DNA from: an uncultured Acetatifactor sp. | GTDB lineage: Bacteria > Bacillota > Clostridia > Lachnospirales > Lachnospiraceae | DNA length: 64,000 nucleotides | Reading direction: 5' to 3' | NCBI GenBank assembly: GCA_910579755.1 | Contig: CAJTVB010000015.1 | Location: 32,926 to 96,925, forward strand | In this document: positions 43,789-52,197 of the stretch, piece by piece | Numbering within the stretch: the first letter of the stretch is position 1 | Layout: each line of letters opens with the position of its first letter | Made by a program: the position numbers and the translations under genes | Notes under the pieces: model-generated | Database searches by the model: none | What the model saw: the letters and a program-made list of their open reading frames with translations, nothing else | What the model was told of the DNA's origin: nothing

Positions 43789-44820
43789 TTATCCCTTGAT
43801 GCCCGAGCTTTCCACGCCCTCCACAAACCAGCGCTGGGTAAAGATATAGATGATCAGCACCGGCAGAATAAACAGCAGCACTGAGGCGTAGGTAACGCCC
43901 ATCTGAAAGGGCAGGTTGGTCCTTGTGGCCAGATCGCTCATCATCCCGTCGATAGCCAGCTTCAGCTGTACGGCCAGAGGCTGGAATTTCTGAGGGAAAA
44001 AGGTTCTGGTCAGGGTGTATTCATTCCAGTGCCATACCAGAGAGAACAAAAACACCGTCAAAATAGAGGATTTCGCATTGGGCAGCATAATCCGCACATA
44101 GGTGGTGATGCTGCCGCAGCCGTCTATCTTTGCCGCCTCCTCCAGCTCCTTGGGAATGTTGCGGAAGCACTGGCGGAACAGATAAATGAAAATACCCGAC
44201 CTCAGTCCCACACCGAACAGTGAGGGGATCCAGAAGGACCATCTGGTGTCGATGAGGCTTCTTGTAAATTCCGTATAATCCCTTCCTGTAAGCAGTCCCA
44301 GGAGTCTGCTGATCCCGAAGAAGTCAAAGAACCGGTACTGCACAAAGGAGGGTAGAAAAATGACCTGGGTCGGTATAATAATCGTCAAAATCACCATCAG
44401 GAACAGAGGCTCCCGCAGAGGAAACCGGAACCTGGCAAAGCCGTACCCCGTCAGGGAACAGACCACGATCTGAATGGCCGCACAGCTTAGACACAGGATC
44501 AATGTATTGGCCAGAGATTCCCAGAACTTGGTGTATACCAGGGCATTTTGAATATTGCTCATGGTCAGAGACTTGGGAATCCAGATCACGCTCAGATCCT
44601 GATATTGATCCACAGGCATAAACACCTTGGATAAAATCTGCAGCAACGGATACAGGATTACAAATCCCAGTCCGAAAATTAACAGGAAACGGCAGATGCT
44701 CCAGATGACACGCGTTGCGCCGTAGAGGTCCTTTTTCCGAAATCTCTTTTTCGCAGCGCCTTCTGTCTGTGTCCGATCCTTTCGGATATGTATTTTTTCT
44801 AATAATACGCCTGCACTCAT
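43789..44820 (-). CDS. Carbohydrate ABC transporter permease (MalG type)
   Basis: This 343-residue inner-membrane permease has a basic N-terminus and six membrane helices. The ATPase-contact EAA loop reads LEEAAKIDGCGS. It pairs with the permease encoded 13 bases before it and with the binding protein after it. ATG 44820 has AAAGGAGC upstream; a longer frame to 44877 overlaps the neighbouring gene and is unlikely. The large insert around LLGLLTGRDYTEFTRS between helices is longer than in the usual MalG type. Confidence 0.9.
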   Translation of the reverse strand: MSAGVLLEKIHIRKDRTQTEGAAKKRFRKKDLYGATRVIWSICRFLLIFGLGFVILYPLLQILSKVFMPVDQYQDLSVIWIPKSLTMSNIQNALVYTKFWESLANTLILCLSCAAIQIVVCSLTGYGFARFRFPLREPLFLMVILTIIIPTQVIFLPSFVQYRFFDFFGISRLLGLLTGRDYTEFTRSLIDTRWSFWIPSLFGVGLRSGIFIYLFRQCFRNIPKELEEAAKIDGCGSITTYVRIMLPNAKSSILTVFLFSLVWHWNEYTLTRTFFPQKFQPLAVQLKLAIDGMMSDLATRTNLPFQMGVTYASVLLFILPVLIIYIFTQRWFVEGVESSGIKG

Positions 44821-44833
44821 AGCCGCTCCTTTC

Positions 44834-45736
44834 TCAATTGTCATTGGCATAAAACACATGCTTTGAAGTAAGGGCATAAATCACCAGGATGATCAGGAAA
44901 GCTGCCAGACAGTAGGACAGGCCTAACGCCGAGCTGCCTCCCAGGTTCCCCCGGAGGGAATATTCCTCGTAGACAAACTTGATCATGGTGTTTGACACGT
45001 TGGTAAAGGAATCAATCAGGGAATACACCACTACCACCAGGGTGATGGGCGATATTCTCACCCAGGTGATTTTCCAGAAGCACTCCCAGGCCGTGGCCCC
45101 CTCGATCTGGGCCGCCTCGTATTCCGAGGCCGGAATCCCCTGAAGCCCCGACAGATACAGGATGATCTGGATTCCCGACATCCAGACGATGTCAAAGATC
45201 CGGTTGGAAATCTGGGTAAAAATATCTACAATCACATAGGGCAGTCCTGCCGAGCTTAAGATCTGGGCCACCCCGTTGCTGGAAAACAAATAGGTGTTTT
45301 CCGTCTCCACGGAGGTGTCCAGGCCATAGGAGCGAAGCACCTGGATGGCGATTCCGGAGGTGATGATTACCGGCAGAAAGAACAGCGCCCTGGCAAAGGT
45401 CCTTCCCTTAAACTTCTGGTTCAGCACAATGGCTATAAACAGGCTGAAGATCACACAGATCGGCACCTCTATCACAAACTTGCTCAGCCCAGGCCATACC
45501 GTGCTGTCAAAAAAGTAAATGTCATCCCGGAACTTGTAGATAAAATTTTCCAGGCCTGTAAATTCATATATCATCCCTTGCGCGGTGATGGACATTTCCT
45601 GAAACGCGTAATAGAACGCCATCCCCAGAGGCCTCAGGAACAGGAAGATCAGCCCGATCAGCCAGATGGATATAAACGCATATCCCGTGGCGGCCTCTCT
45701 GCGCCGCATTTTATTTTTTCTGCGTCTGCCTGCCAT
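44834..45736 (-). CDS. Carbohydrate ABC transporter permease (MalF type)
   Basis: This 300-residue permease starts with a highly basic stretch (AGRRRKNKMRRREA) and has six membrane helices. The EAA loop reads YEAAQIEGATAWE. It lies three bases after DUF5696 and 13 before its partner permease, so the genes are co-transcribed. The start at 45736 follows GGGGGAAG. Confidence 0.9.
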   Translation of the reverse strand: MAGRRRKNKMRRREAATGYAFISIWLIGLIFLFLRPLGMAFYYAFQEMSITAQGMIYEFTGLENFIYKFRDDIYFFDSTVWPGLSKFVIEVPICVIFSLFIAIVLNQKFKGRTFARALFFLPVIITSGIAIQVLRSYGLDTSVETENTYLFSSNGVAQILSSAGLPYVIVDIFTQISNRIFDIVWMSGIQIILYLSGLQGIPASEYEAAQIEGATAWECFWKITWVRISPITLVVVVYSLIDSFTNVSNTMIKFVYEEYSLRGNLGGSSALGLSYCLAAFLIILVIYALTSKHVFYANDN

Positions 45737-45739
45737 ATC

Positions 45740-48082
45740 CTATCTTCCCCCTTCCTGATATACCCAGCCGCCGGCGGCTATGGTAACGCCGTCCGCCGCC
45801 ACATCCTTCTTTCCATAGTTCACATACACCGAGCCGGCCTCTCCAAAATCTGTCCGATAGGCATTGTCGGCGATCCTTTCATGTCCGGTGATCTCATATC
45901 CTGCCACTGCATTCAGCACCGGCTCCACTTCCCCGTAATACTCCTGTATGCTCTCCTTCCATCCCTGCCAGCCTGCATTATAAAGGAATTTATACCGGGT
46001 ATCCACCAGTTCTATGGCATCCCCGTATATCAGGGAAAAGCCGGGATTGCTGCCCGTCTCCAGGGCCTTTAACAGCGCTTTTTCCGGATCCGGGGACAGG
46101 TTGATGGGTTCCGTCCCATAGGATACATATCCGTGAAGCACGATCTGCCAGAAGGGCACGGTTTCATCCGCCAGGTTATACCCGGTGGAATCCGAGGTCA
46201 CATTTGCCACATAATCCGCATACATGGCTGCGTAAATATTTCCGGTGTCCACCATGACTCCCTCAAAGGCTTCCGACGCTTCCTTCACCATTCCGGACCA
46301 CAGCTCCAGGGTATCGTCCCTGTGAATGGCATTGCTCCTTGCGGTAAAGTCGGAATACAGGGTGGATCCCAGGGCGCCCAGACAAAAATTCTCCGTGTTC
46401 AGTTTGTCTTTCTGCTCCATGAACCTGGTGAAGGCTTCCCTGCTTTTTTTAGGCGTCAGCATTCTCCAGCGGTTCTCCGTATTCTTGTTTCCTGTATTCA
46501 GATCATATGTATACTGCCAGGCCGGATCATGGGTTGCCGCCTGTATGGCATCACTGTTCACGGAGTAGGCGCCGCTTTCATAGAAGTTCAAAAAATCCAC
46601 CTCCGGGAATACCCGGATGCCCTCCCGGGCAGCGTACTCCATCAGCTCCTCATATGCGTGTTTCCCTCCAAGAACCTTCTCAAACCTCACCTTCGTAGGA
46701 ATGGAAGCCTCCAGACCGTCCTTCTGCCAGCCGCTGTAACGTACCGTAAGCTTATCCACGCCCCCTGCCTTCAATTCTGACAGAATCTGCCGGGTCTCCT
46801 CATAGGAGGTCAGCTTCTCCACCGATTTATAGGGCACTCCCAGGAAATATTCCGTATCCTCAATGCCTCCGTACAGGGTCAGATACAGGGAAGCCTCCGA
46901 GGCCGCTTCTTTCTTCTCCATCCCCTGGGATATCAGATATTCCCGGTAGGTTTGCGCCATTCCCACATAATCCGCCTTATCTTCCTCCAGCAGATAATAC
47001 CGGAGGCTGTAAGCTTCTCCCGAATACCCGTTATCCACCACTACGGTGCTCCCTAAGATGCCGTTTCCTCCGTAGCTGTTGGCCACGGAACGAGTAGCGG
47101 ACATGGTCTGGCGGTAGCGGAAGGTCATGTACACGTTGTTGTAGGAGGTCAGGGTTCCGGCGCCCATGGCGTTCACCGACGCGCTGGCTCCCCCCTTCTC
47201 CGCCACAGCCAGGAAGCCGTGGTCCCCGAAGGATGCTCCGTACACCGGCATCAGCACATTCTTTGCCGTCCTCAGGCTTCTTTCCAGCACCAGCACCGGA
47301 TCCCTGCCGTACACATCCTGGCTGTACGCCCCGTAGGAGGATTTCTGGTTGTTGAATTCGATCAGCGCCCCGCTGCCGTCCGGTATCAGCATATAGCCCT
47401 CATCCTCAGGGCCCGCCGCCCCGAAATATGGCAGAATGCTGATGTCCCGGATGCCCCAGTAGGATACCGTCCCCCGGTCCGCAGCCGTTCTTCCCTCCTG
47501 GATGTGCTCTTTAAAGTCCTCGAAGGGAACCGTCACCGTAAATCCGTCATCGGTGAGCTCATACAGCACGGAAAAGCTCACATCGGTATCCTCGATGTAA
47601 TACCAGACCTTCATGCCCTCTCCCGTGTCCACCAGACGCACATTGCCGTCGTTCACGGCTCCGGCCAGCGTGTTTTTCACGGACACGGCTCCGTTCTGAT
47701 CCACAAACACCAGCTGGTAATCACTGCCCAGGTTTACCTTGTTTATTGCTTTGGCAGTCTCATCGGCCTCCCTTTCCTCCTCGGTGGGTATGGAGGTAAA
47801 CCAGACCCTGCCGGCTTTGTCATAGACTCCGATGTTTCCGCCCTCATTGACATAGAAAGCCAGTCTTTCGTTTTCCATGGCAAGCCAGGAATAGCCCCTG
47901 TCCGCCGCCTCTCCGGCAGCCTTTTTCCAGCTGTCTCCGATCTGCTGCTCCGGAAGAGGACGCTCCTCTGAAGCAGGAGCAGCGTCCGTCCCCCGGGCTT
48001 CCTCCGCCCCGGCCCTCAGCACAGCTCCCCCGGCAAAAAGGAGGCCCGCTGTCAAAAGTCCTGTAACAAAAAGTTTTTTCAT
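45740..48082 (-). CDS. DUF5696 domain-containing exported protein
   Basis: This 780-residue protein has a cleavable signal peptide (residues 1-27, ending LRAGAEE). An N-terminal beta-rich domain (about 50-400) resembles a glycosidase-type sandwich, and a TIM-barrel-like C-terminal part (about 400-720) has acidic residues in VFPEVDFLNFYESG and GVMVDTGN. I recognise it as DUF5696, found with Yip1 proteins and sugar ABC genes in clostridia. A glycosidase function is likely from fold and context but is not demonstrated. The gene is tightly packed with its neighbours. Confidence 0.75.
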   Translation of the reverse strand: MKKLFVTGLLTAGLLFAGGAVLRAGAEEARGTDAAPASEERPLPEQQIGDSWKKAAGEAADRGYSWLAMENERLAFYVNEGGNIGVYDKAGRVWFTSIPTEEEREADETAKAINKVNLGSDYQLVFVDQNGAVSVKNTLAGAVNDGNVRLVDTGEGMKVWYYIEDTDVSFSVLYELTDDGFTVTVPFEDFKEHIQEGRTAADRGTVSYWGIRDISILPYFGAAGPEDEGYMLIPDGSGALIEFNNQKSSYGAYSQDVYGRDPVLVLERSLRTAKNVLMPVYGASFGDHGFLAVAEKGGASASVNAMGAGTLTSYNNVYMTFRYRQTMSATRSVANSYGGNGILGSTVVVDNGYSGEAYSLRYYLLEEDKADYVGMAQTYREYLISQGMEKKEAASEASLYLTLYGGIEDTEYFLGVPYKSVEKLTSYEETRQILSELKAGGVDKLTVRYSGWQKDGLEASIPTKVRFEKVLGGKHAYEELMEYAAREGIRVFPEVDFLNFYESGAYSVNSDAIQAATHDPAWQYTYDLNTGNKNTENRWRMLTPKKSREAFTRFMEQKDKLNTENFCLGALGSTLYSDFTARSNAIHRDDTLELWSGMVKEASEAFEGVMVDTGNIYAAMYADYVANVTSDSTGYNLADETVPFWQIVLHGYVSYGTEPINLSPDPEKALLKALETGSNPGFSLIYGDAIELVDTRYKFLYNAGWQGWKESIQEYYGEVEPVLNAVAGYEITGHERIADNAYRTDFGEAGSVYVNYGKKDVAADGVTIAAGGWVYQEGGR

Positions 48083-48098
48083 ATGCCCTCCTGGCCGC

Positions 48099-48752
48099 CT
48101 ATAGATACCGCAGCTTCAACTCAAAATAAATGGTGGCAAAAAAGGAATAGATCTGTGTGGCCAGCCCTGACACCAGCACCACCAGAAACGCTATAATCAG
48201 CACGCCGCATAACGTCAGAAAGATGGACATCAGCGTCTTTGGTCCGCTGTAATCGTGGATGGACATCAAACCGATAAACACCAGCAGGGCGCTCCACAGT
48301 ATCCCGATCACATTTAAATAGGCAAGATACACCGCCTCACCCGATACCATGACATGGGTCAGCCCCACCCGCAGGATTCCCAGCGCCACATAGGGCATCA
48401 TGGCGTAGGCTCCCGCCACCCAGATCTCCTTCATCCTTCCCTTGCCGTCCATCAGCGTGCAGAAGCACCAGTTGGACACCACGCTGATGGCAAAGATCAG
48501 CACGCTGGTCAGCAGGACCTGAAAGATATTGACATTTCCGTCCAGCTGTCTTGCGGTAGTCTTGAAGTCAAAATCCACATAGCCCCAGTCCAGGATCCCC
48601 AGAAGCACCCACAGCGCCAGGACCCCGTTGGCAAATCTCATGGAAAATTTGTTATTCACCTTCATTTCCCGGAATCCGTCCGCCGGATGGATCAGGATAT
48701 AAAAAGGATACAGATATTTACTCATCAGGCTGTAATAACCCGGCCGTCTCAT
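48099..48752 (-). CDS. Yip1-family membrane protein
   Basis: This 217-residue protein has five or six membrane helices and the Yip1 pattern: an N-terminal YPFYILIHPADGFREMK before helix 1, and membrane segments at about 45-60, 78-100, 112-130, 145-165 and 180-205. Its job in bacteria is unknown, but such genes recur beside this importer type. It lies 17 bases before DUF5696. The start at 48752 follows GGGGGTGTGAG. Confidence 0.8.
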   Translation of the reverse strand: MRRPGYYSLMSKYLYPFYILIHPADGFREMKVNNKFSMRFANGVLALWVLLGILDWGYVDFDFKTTARQLDGNVNIFQVLLTSVLIFAISVVSNWCFCTLMDGKGRMKEIWVAGAYAMMPYVALGILRVGLTHVMVSGEAVYLAYLNVIGILWSALLVFIGLMSIHDYSGPKTLMSIFLTLCGVLIIAFLVVLVSGLATQIYSFFATIYFELKLRYL

Positions 48753-48815
48753 ATTCTCACACCCCCGCGCGTGCTTTGGCACGCCTGCCGTTCAACATTT
48801 GAAAACTGTCTTCCT

Positions 48816-50333
48816 TCAAACCTGCACTCTTCTGCGCCGCTCCGCCAGCCAGGCGGAAAGCAGCTTTCCTGCTATGATCAGAACAAAGCATCCGATGATA
48901 ATCCCGAAAAAGATGCCGGTAAAATTCTCCTTCAGGCTCCGGTTCCGCAGATCCTCCTTCACCTCCGAGTAATATCCCGTGGCCACGCCGCTTCTCTCAA
49001 AGCATTCCTTGGCCTTCTCCCACTGGCCTTCCTCGTAGTATGCCCTCCCCAGCCCTGCATAGGCCCAGTCATAGTTGGCATCCATCCTGACGATCTCTTC
49101 AAACAGCTCCCGGCTCTCTGCATATAAGCCTTTATTAAACATCAGAAATGCTTCCTTTACCAGTCCTCCGAAATAGGTAGGTTCAAATACGGTGATATTA
49201 TTCTTGGCGCTGTCCAGCACCAGCACATTTCCGTTCAGGGTATCGATGGCCGCAGGAGTGGTAAAAGCGCCCAGATAGGCCCCGCTGCCTCCGAAAACAG
49301 CCTGCTGGCAGCCCACATCGTCATACCAGAAAATCCTGCCTGAGTAAGCGTCCAGGGCAAAGGCAAAGCCGTCCTCATCCACTGCGATATCCGTGTAGGC
49401 GGTATGGTAAATATACTTCTCTCCCAGCATCTCCGGCATATCTCCCCAGGTAAGCCATTCCCCTGTGTAAATGTTATTGCCCAGAGGATTCAGCTTTTTA
49501 ACCATCTCGTCGTTCATGGGACTTTCGCTGTAGGCAGTCACCGTATAAATGAAGCCCTTCTGGTCGATGTCAAAGTTGGCAAACTCCACCGGTATGAAAT
49601 TCTGCATTTTAGAACGCTGTTCCTCGCTGGCAAACCGCCTCATGGCCAGCTCGTAGAGCCTGCGGAAGGTCAGCTGCACCTCATTTCTTCCGTAAAACCC
49701 CAGAAAATCTCCCTGGGGGTCGATCATATAGGCTCCCTGGGTGGAGTTCTCCGACAGCATGTAAATGATATCCCGGCTGTCCACCAGAACCTTTCTGGGA
49801 AGAAAGGTGGTGGTGGAGCTCTCCTGCAGCAGCGCAGAATCAGGTCTGGTGATGCAGCGCACAATGTTTCCGTCCTGATCCGAAACCAGGATCCTTCCTT
49901 CCGCCTTGTCCGCCAGATACAGCAGGCCGTCCGTGTGCACAAAGATCCCTGTGACGCCCTTGATGCTCACGGCCTCTCCCTCCATGGAAAACGCTTCGAC
50001 CACCTTCCGTACCTGATACTCCTCATCCAGAATCACGATCCTGTCATTTCCTGCATCCACGATATAAATCAGGTTATCATTGCTCACATACAGGTCCGTG
50101 GGTGAATTGAAGGCTCCCACTCCCAGCTGGAGGCCGTTGTAATCCGCCTCCGCCACATAGGAATACTGGGAAGGAATGGCATTGCCGAAGGAATCATACC
50201 GGTAATCCGCCCGGACCGTTCCGGATCCGGATGGAAACAGCGCCGCCAGCAGCACCGCCAGGGATGCCGCTGTCATGCGGATCAGGCGTTTCGCTTTCTT
50301 CCTGCTTAAAAATATTTTTGAAAAATGTTCCAC
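48816..50333 (-). CDS. NHL-repeat and TPR membrane-anchored protein
   Basis: This 505-residue protein has an N-terminal signal or anchor (about 15-43), six beta-propeller blades with NHL-like phrases (PTDLYVSNDNLIYIVDAGNDRIVILD spans one blade), one or two TPR-like helix pairs near residues 415-465, and a C-terminal membrane helix (about 472-495) with a basic tail. It is probably held on the outer face of the membrane. It may help the importer sense or bind sugar; the role is unproven. It lies between the permease and Yip1 genes. Confidence 0.8.
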   Translation of the reverse strand: MEHFSKIFLSRKKAKRLIRMTAASLAVLLAALFPSGSGTVRADYRYDSFGNAIPSQYSYVAEADYNGLQLGVGAFNSPTDLYVSNDNLIYIVDAGNDRIVILDEEYQVRKVVEAFSMEGEAVSIKGVTGIFVHTDGLLYLADKAEGRILVSDQDGNIVRCITRPDSALLQESSTTTFLPRKVLVDSRDIIYMLSENSTQGAYMIDPQGDFLGFYGRNEVQLTFRRLYELAMRRFASEEQRSKMQNFIPVEFANFDIDQKGFIYTVTAYSESPMNDEMVKKLNPLGNNIYTGEWLTWGDMPEMLGEKYIYHTAYTDIAVDEDGFAFALDAYSGRIFWYDDVGCQQAVFGGSGAYLGAFTTPAAIDTLNGNVLVLDSAKNNITVFEPTYFGGLVKEAFLMFNKGLYAESRELFEEIVRMDANYDWAYAGLGRAYYEEGQWEKAKECFERSGVATGYYSEVKEDLRNRSLKENFTGIFFGIIIGCFVLIIAGKLLSAWLAERRRRVQV

Positions 50334-50344
50334 GTTTATCCCCC

Positions 50345-51217
50345 TTACTCCTTGATCCCGGCATGGGCCATTGTCTCCATGATGCTGCTCTGGGTTACCA
50401 GAAACATGATCACAGGAGGAATGAACATTAACAGGTTTGCCGCCGCTGCCACTCCCGCCCGGGCGATTCCGCCGGACTGGATCTGGGCCAGGGCCGTGGG
50501 AAGCATCTTCAGCTCCTCCTTATAGATAAAGTTGCCGCCGGTCATGCTCCACATGCCCTGGAAGGCAAAGATGATCATAGTCAGCCAGGCCGGCTTCACG
50601 TTCGGCATAACGATGCTCCAGTAGATCTGGAACTCGTTCATGCCGTCGATCCGGGCGGCCTCCAGCAGGGAGGTGCTGATTCCTTCCATGAACTGCTTCA
50701 TCAGAAACAGCCCCATGGGCGTGGCCACCGAGGGCAGAATCAGCGCCCAGTAGGTGTTGATCATATGAAGCTTCGCCATAATGATGTACTGGGCCAGGCC
50801 CAGCACGCCGCCGGAAAACAAAAGCGCCACTGTTACGATCTTAAACAGAAACTTTTTTCCCGGAAAATCATTCTTTGCCAGGGGATACGCCGCCATGGAC
50901 GCGATGACCACATTGCCTGCCGTTCCCGCCGCGCTCACAAACACACTGTTAAAGGTATATCTGGAAAAGGGCACCCACAGGTTATCCACCAGCTGTCCGA
51001 TGAGCTTGAAATTTTTCAGGGTGGGGTTCTGCACCGTAAACCGGGGCGGGAAGATAAACAGCTCTTCCATAGGCTTAAAGGCCTGCACCACCGTGTACAG
51101 CACCGGCAGCAGCATAAAGCCTCCCAGCACCACCAGCATGATAAACACCAGAATATTTCCTCCGGTGGAACGGTTCACTCTTTTTGTCTTTTTGATCCTG
51201 TGCATCTTTACCGACAT
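50345..51217 (-). CDS. Carbohydrate ABC transporter permease (MalG type)
   Basis: This 290-residue permease has a basic N-terminus, six helices and an EAA loop LLEAARIDGMNEFQ. It pairs with the permease encoded 11 bases upstream. It belongs to the first of the two importers, the one with the very large binding protein. GGAGGGCAGGAG precedes the ATG. Confidence 0.92.
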   Translation of the reverse strand: MSVKMHRIKKTKRVNRSTGGNILVFIMLVVLGGFMLLPVLYTVVQAFKPMEELFIFPPRFTVQNPTLKNFKLIGQLVDNLWVPFSRYTFNSVFVSAAGTAGNVVIASMAAYPLAKNDFPGKKFLFKIVTVALLFSGGVLGLAQYIIMAKLHMINTYWALILPSVATPMGLFLMKQFMEGISTSLLEAARIDGMNEFQIYWSIVMPNVKPAWLTMIIFAFQGMWSMTGGNFIYKEELKMLPTALAQIQSGGIARAGVAAAANLLMFIPPVIMFLVTQSSIMETMAHAGIKE

Positions 51218-51228
51218 CTCCTGCCCTC

Positions 51229-52197
51229 CTAATCCTTTTCCACCAGCACGGTGGTAATGACCTTGTTCATGATCAGCATGATCAGCAGAAGCAGCGTGGA
51301 CAGCGCACAGGCGTAGCCCATGTCATAGCGCACCGTTCCGTAATCGTGGATGTGGGTCATGATGGTATGCCCCGCATAGTTGGTGCTGGGGAAGCCGCAC
51401 AGCTGCACCGATATATTTCCCACCGCAAAGGAGGAAGATATCTGCATCACCGCCGCAAACAGCATCTGCCGCTTCATGGAAGGGATCGTTATGTACACCA
51501 GCTCCTGGAAACGGTTCTTGATCCCGTCGATGGCCCCCGCCTCATAAAGGCTGGAATCCGCCGTCTTAAAGCCCGCTCCCAGGGCCAGGAACCCTGCCCC
51601 AAGGCTCAGCCACAGCTGGACAACGATCAGCGCCGCCATAATGTATTTCTCATCCGTAAACCATTTGATGGGATCCTTGATGATCCCCAGGTCCATAAAC
51701 GTCATCAGGAAGGAGTTCACCAGCCCGTACTGGTCGTCGGAGAAGATGAACTGCCAGATCAGATACAGGTTTCCCGAAAGCGACGGCGCATAGAAAACCA
51801 GTGTCATAAAGGTCCGGAGGTGCCTGGGCAGGTCATTGATAAACCAGGCCAGGATAAAGCAGAGCACATAGCTCACAGGGCCGGTCAGCAGCGCAAAGAT
51901 AATGGTGTTCTTAATGGCCAGCTGAAATATCTCGTCATTCAAAAAGATGGATACATAGTTGGACAGCCCGGTAAACACAGGCGCCTCCAGCATGTTAAAA
52001 TAGGTAAAGCCCAGCACCAGCGATGCCGCCACCGGTATGATGGTAAAGATCGTGAACAGGACAAAATAGGGCGCCATCATCAGATAGCTGATCCTGTTCA
52101 TCTTGATTCTCTGCCACAGGGAAAGCCCGCTTTTTACGCGCCTGGGAAAAAACACCCTGAAGGCCCACTCCAGCCTCTTTTTCATCGATTCGCTCAT
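51229..52197 (-). CDS. Carbohydrate ABC transporter permease (MalF type)
   Basis: This 322-residue permease has six helices and an EAA loop LYEAGAIDGIKNRFQE. Its start overlaps the stop of the large binding protein by four bases (ATGA), so the two are translationally coupled. Its MalG-type partner follows. Confidence 0.92.
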   Translation of the reverse strand: MSESMKKRLEWAFRVFFPRRVKSGLSLWQRIKMNRISYLMMAPYFVLFTIFTIIPVAASLVLGFTYFNMLEAPVFTGLSNYVSIFLNDEIFQLAIKNTIIFALLTGPVSYVLCFILAWFINDLPRHLRTFMTLVFYAPSLSGNLYLIWQFIFSDDQYGLVNSFLMTFMDLGIIKDPIKWFTDEKYIMAALIVVQLWLSLGAGFLALGAGFKTADSSLYEAGAIDGIKNRFQELVYITIPSMKRQMLFAAVMQISSSFAVGNISVQLCGFPSTNYAGHTIMTHIHDYGTVRYDMGYACALSTLLLLIMLIMNKVITTVLVEKD

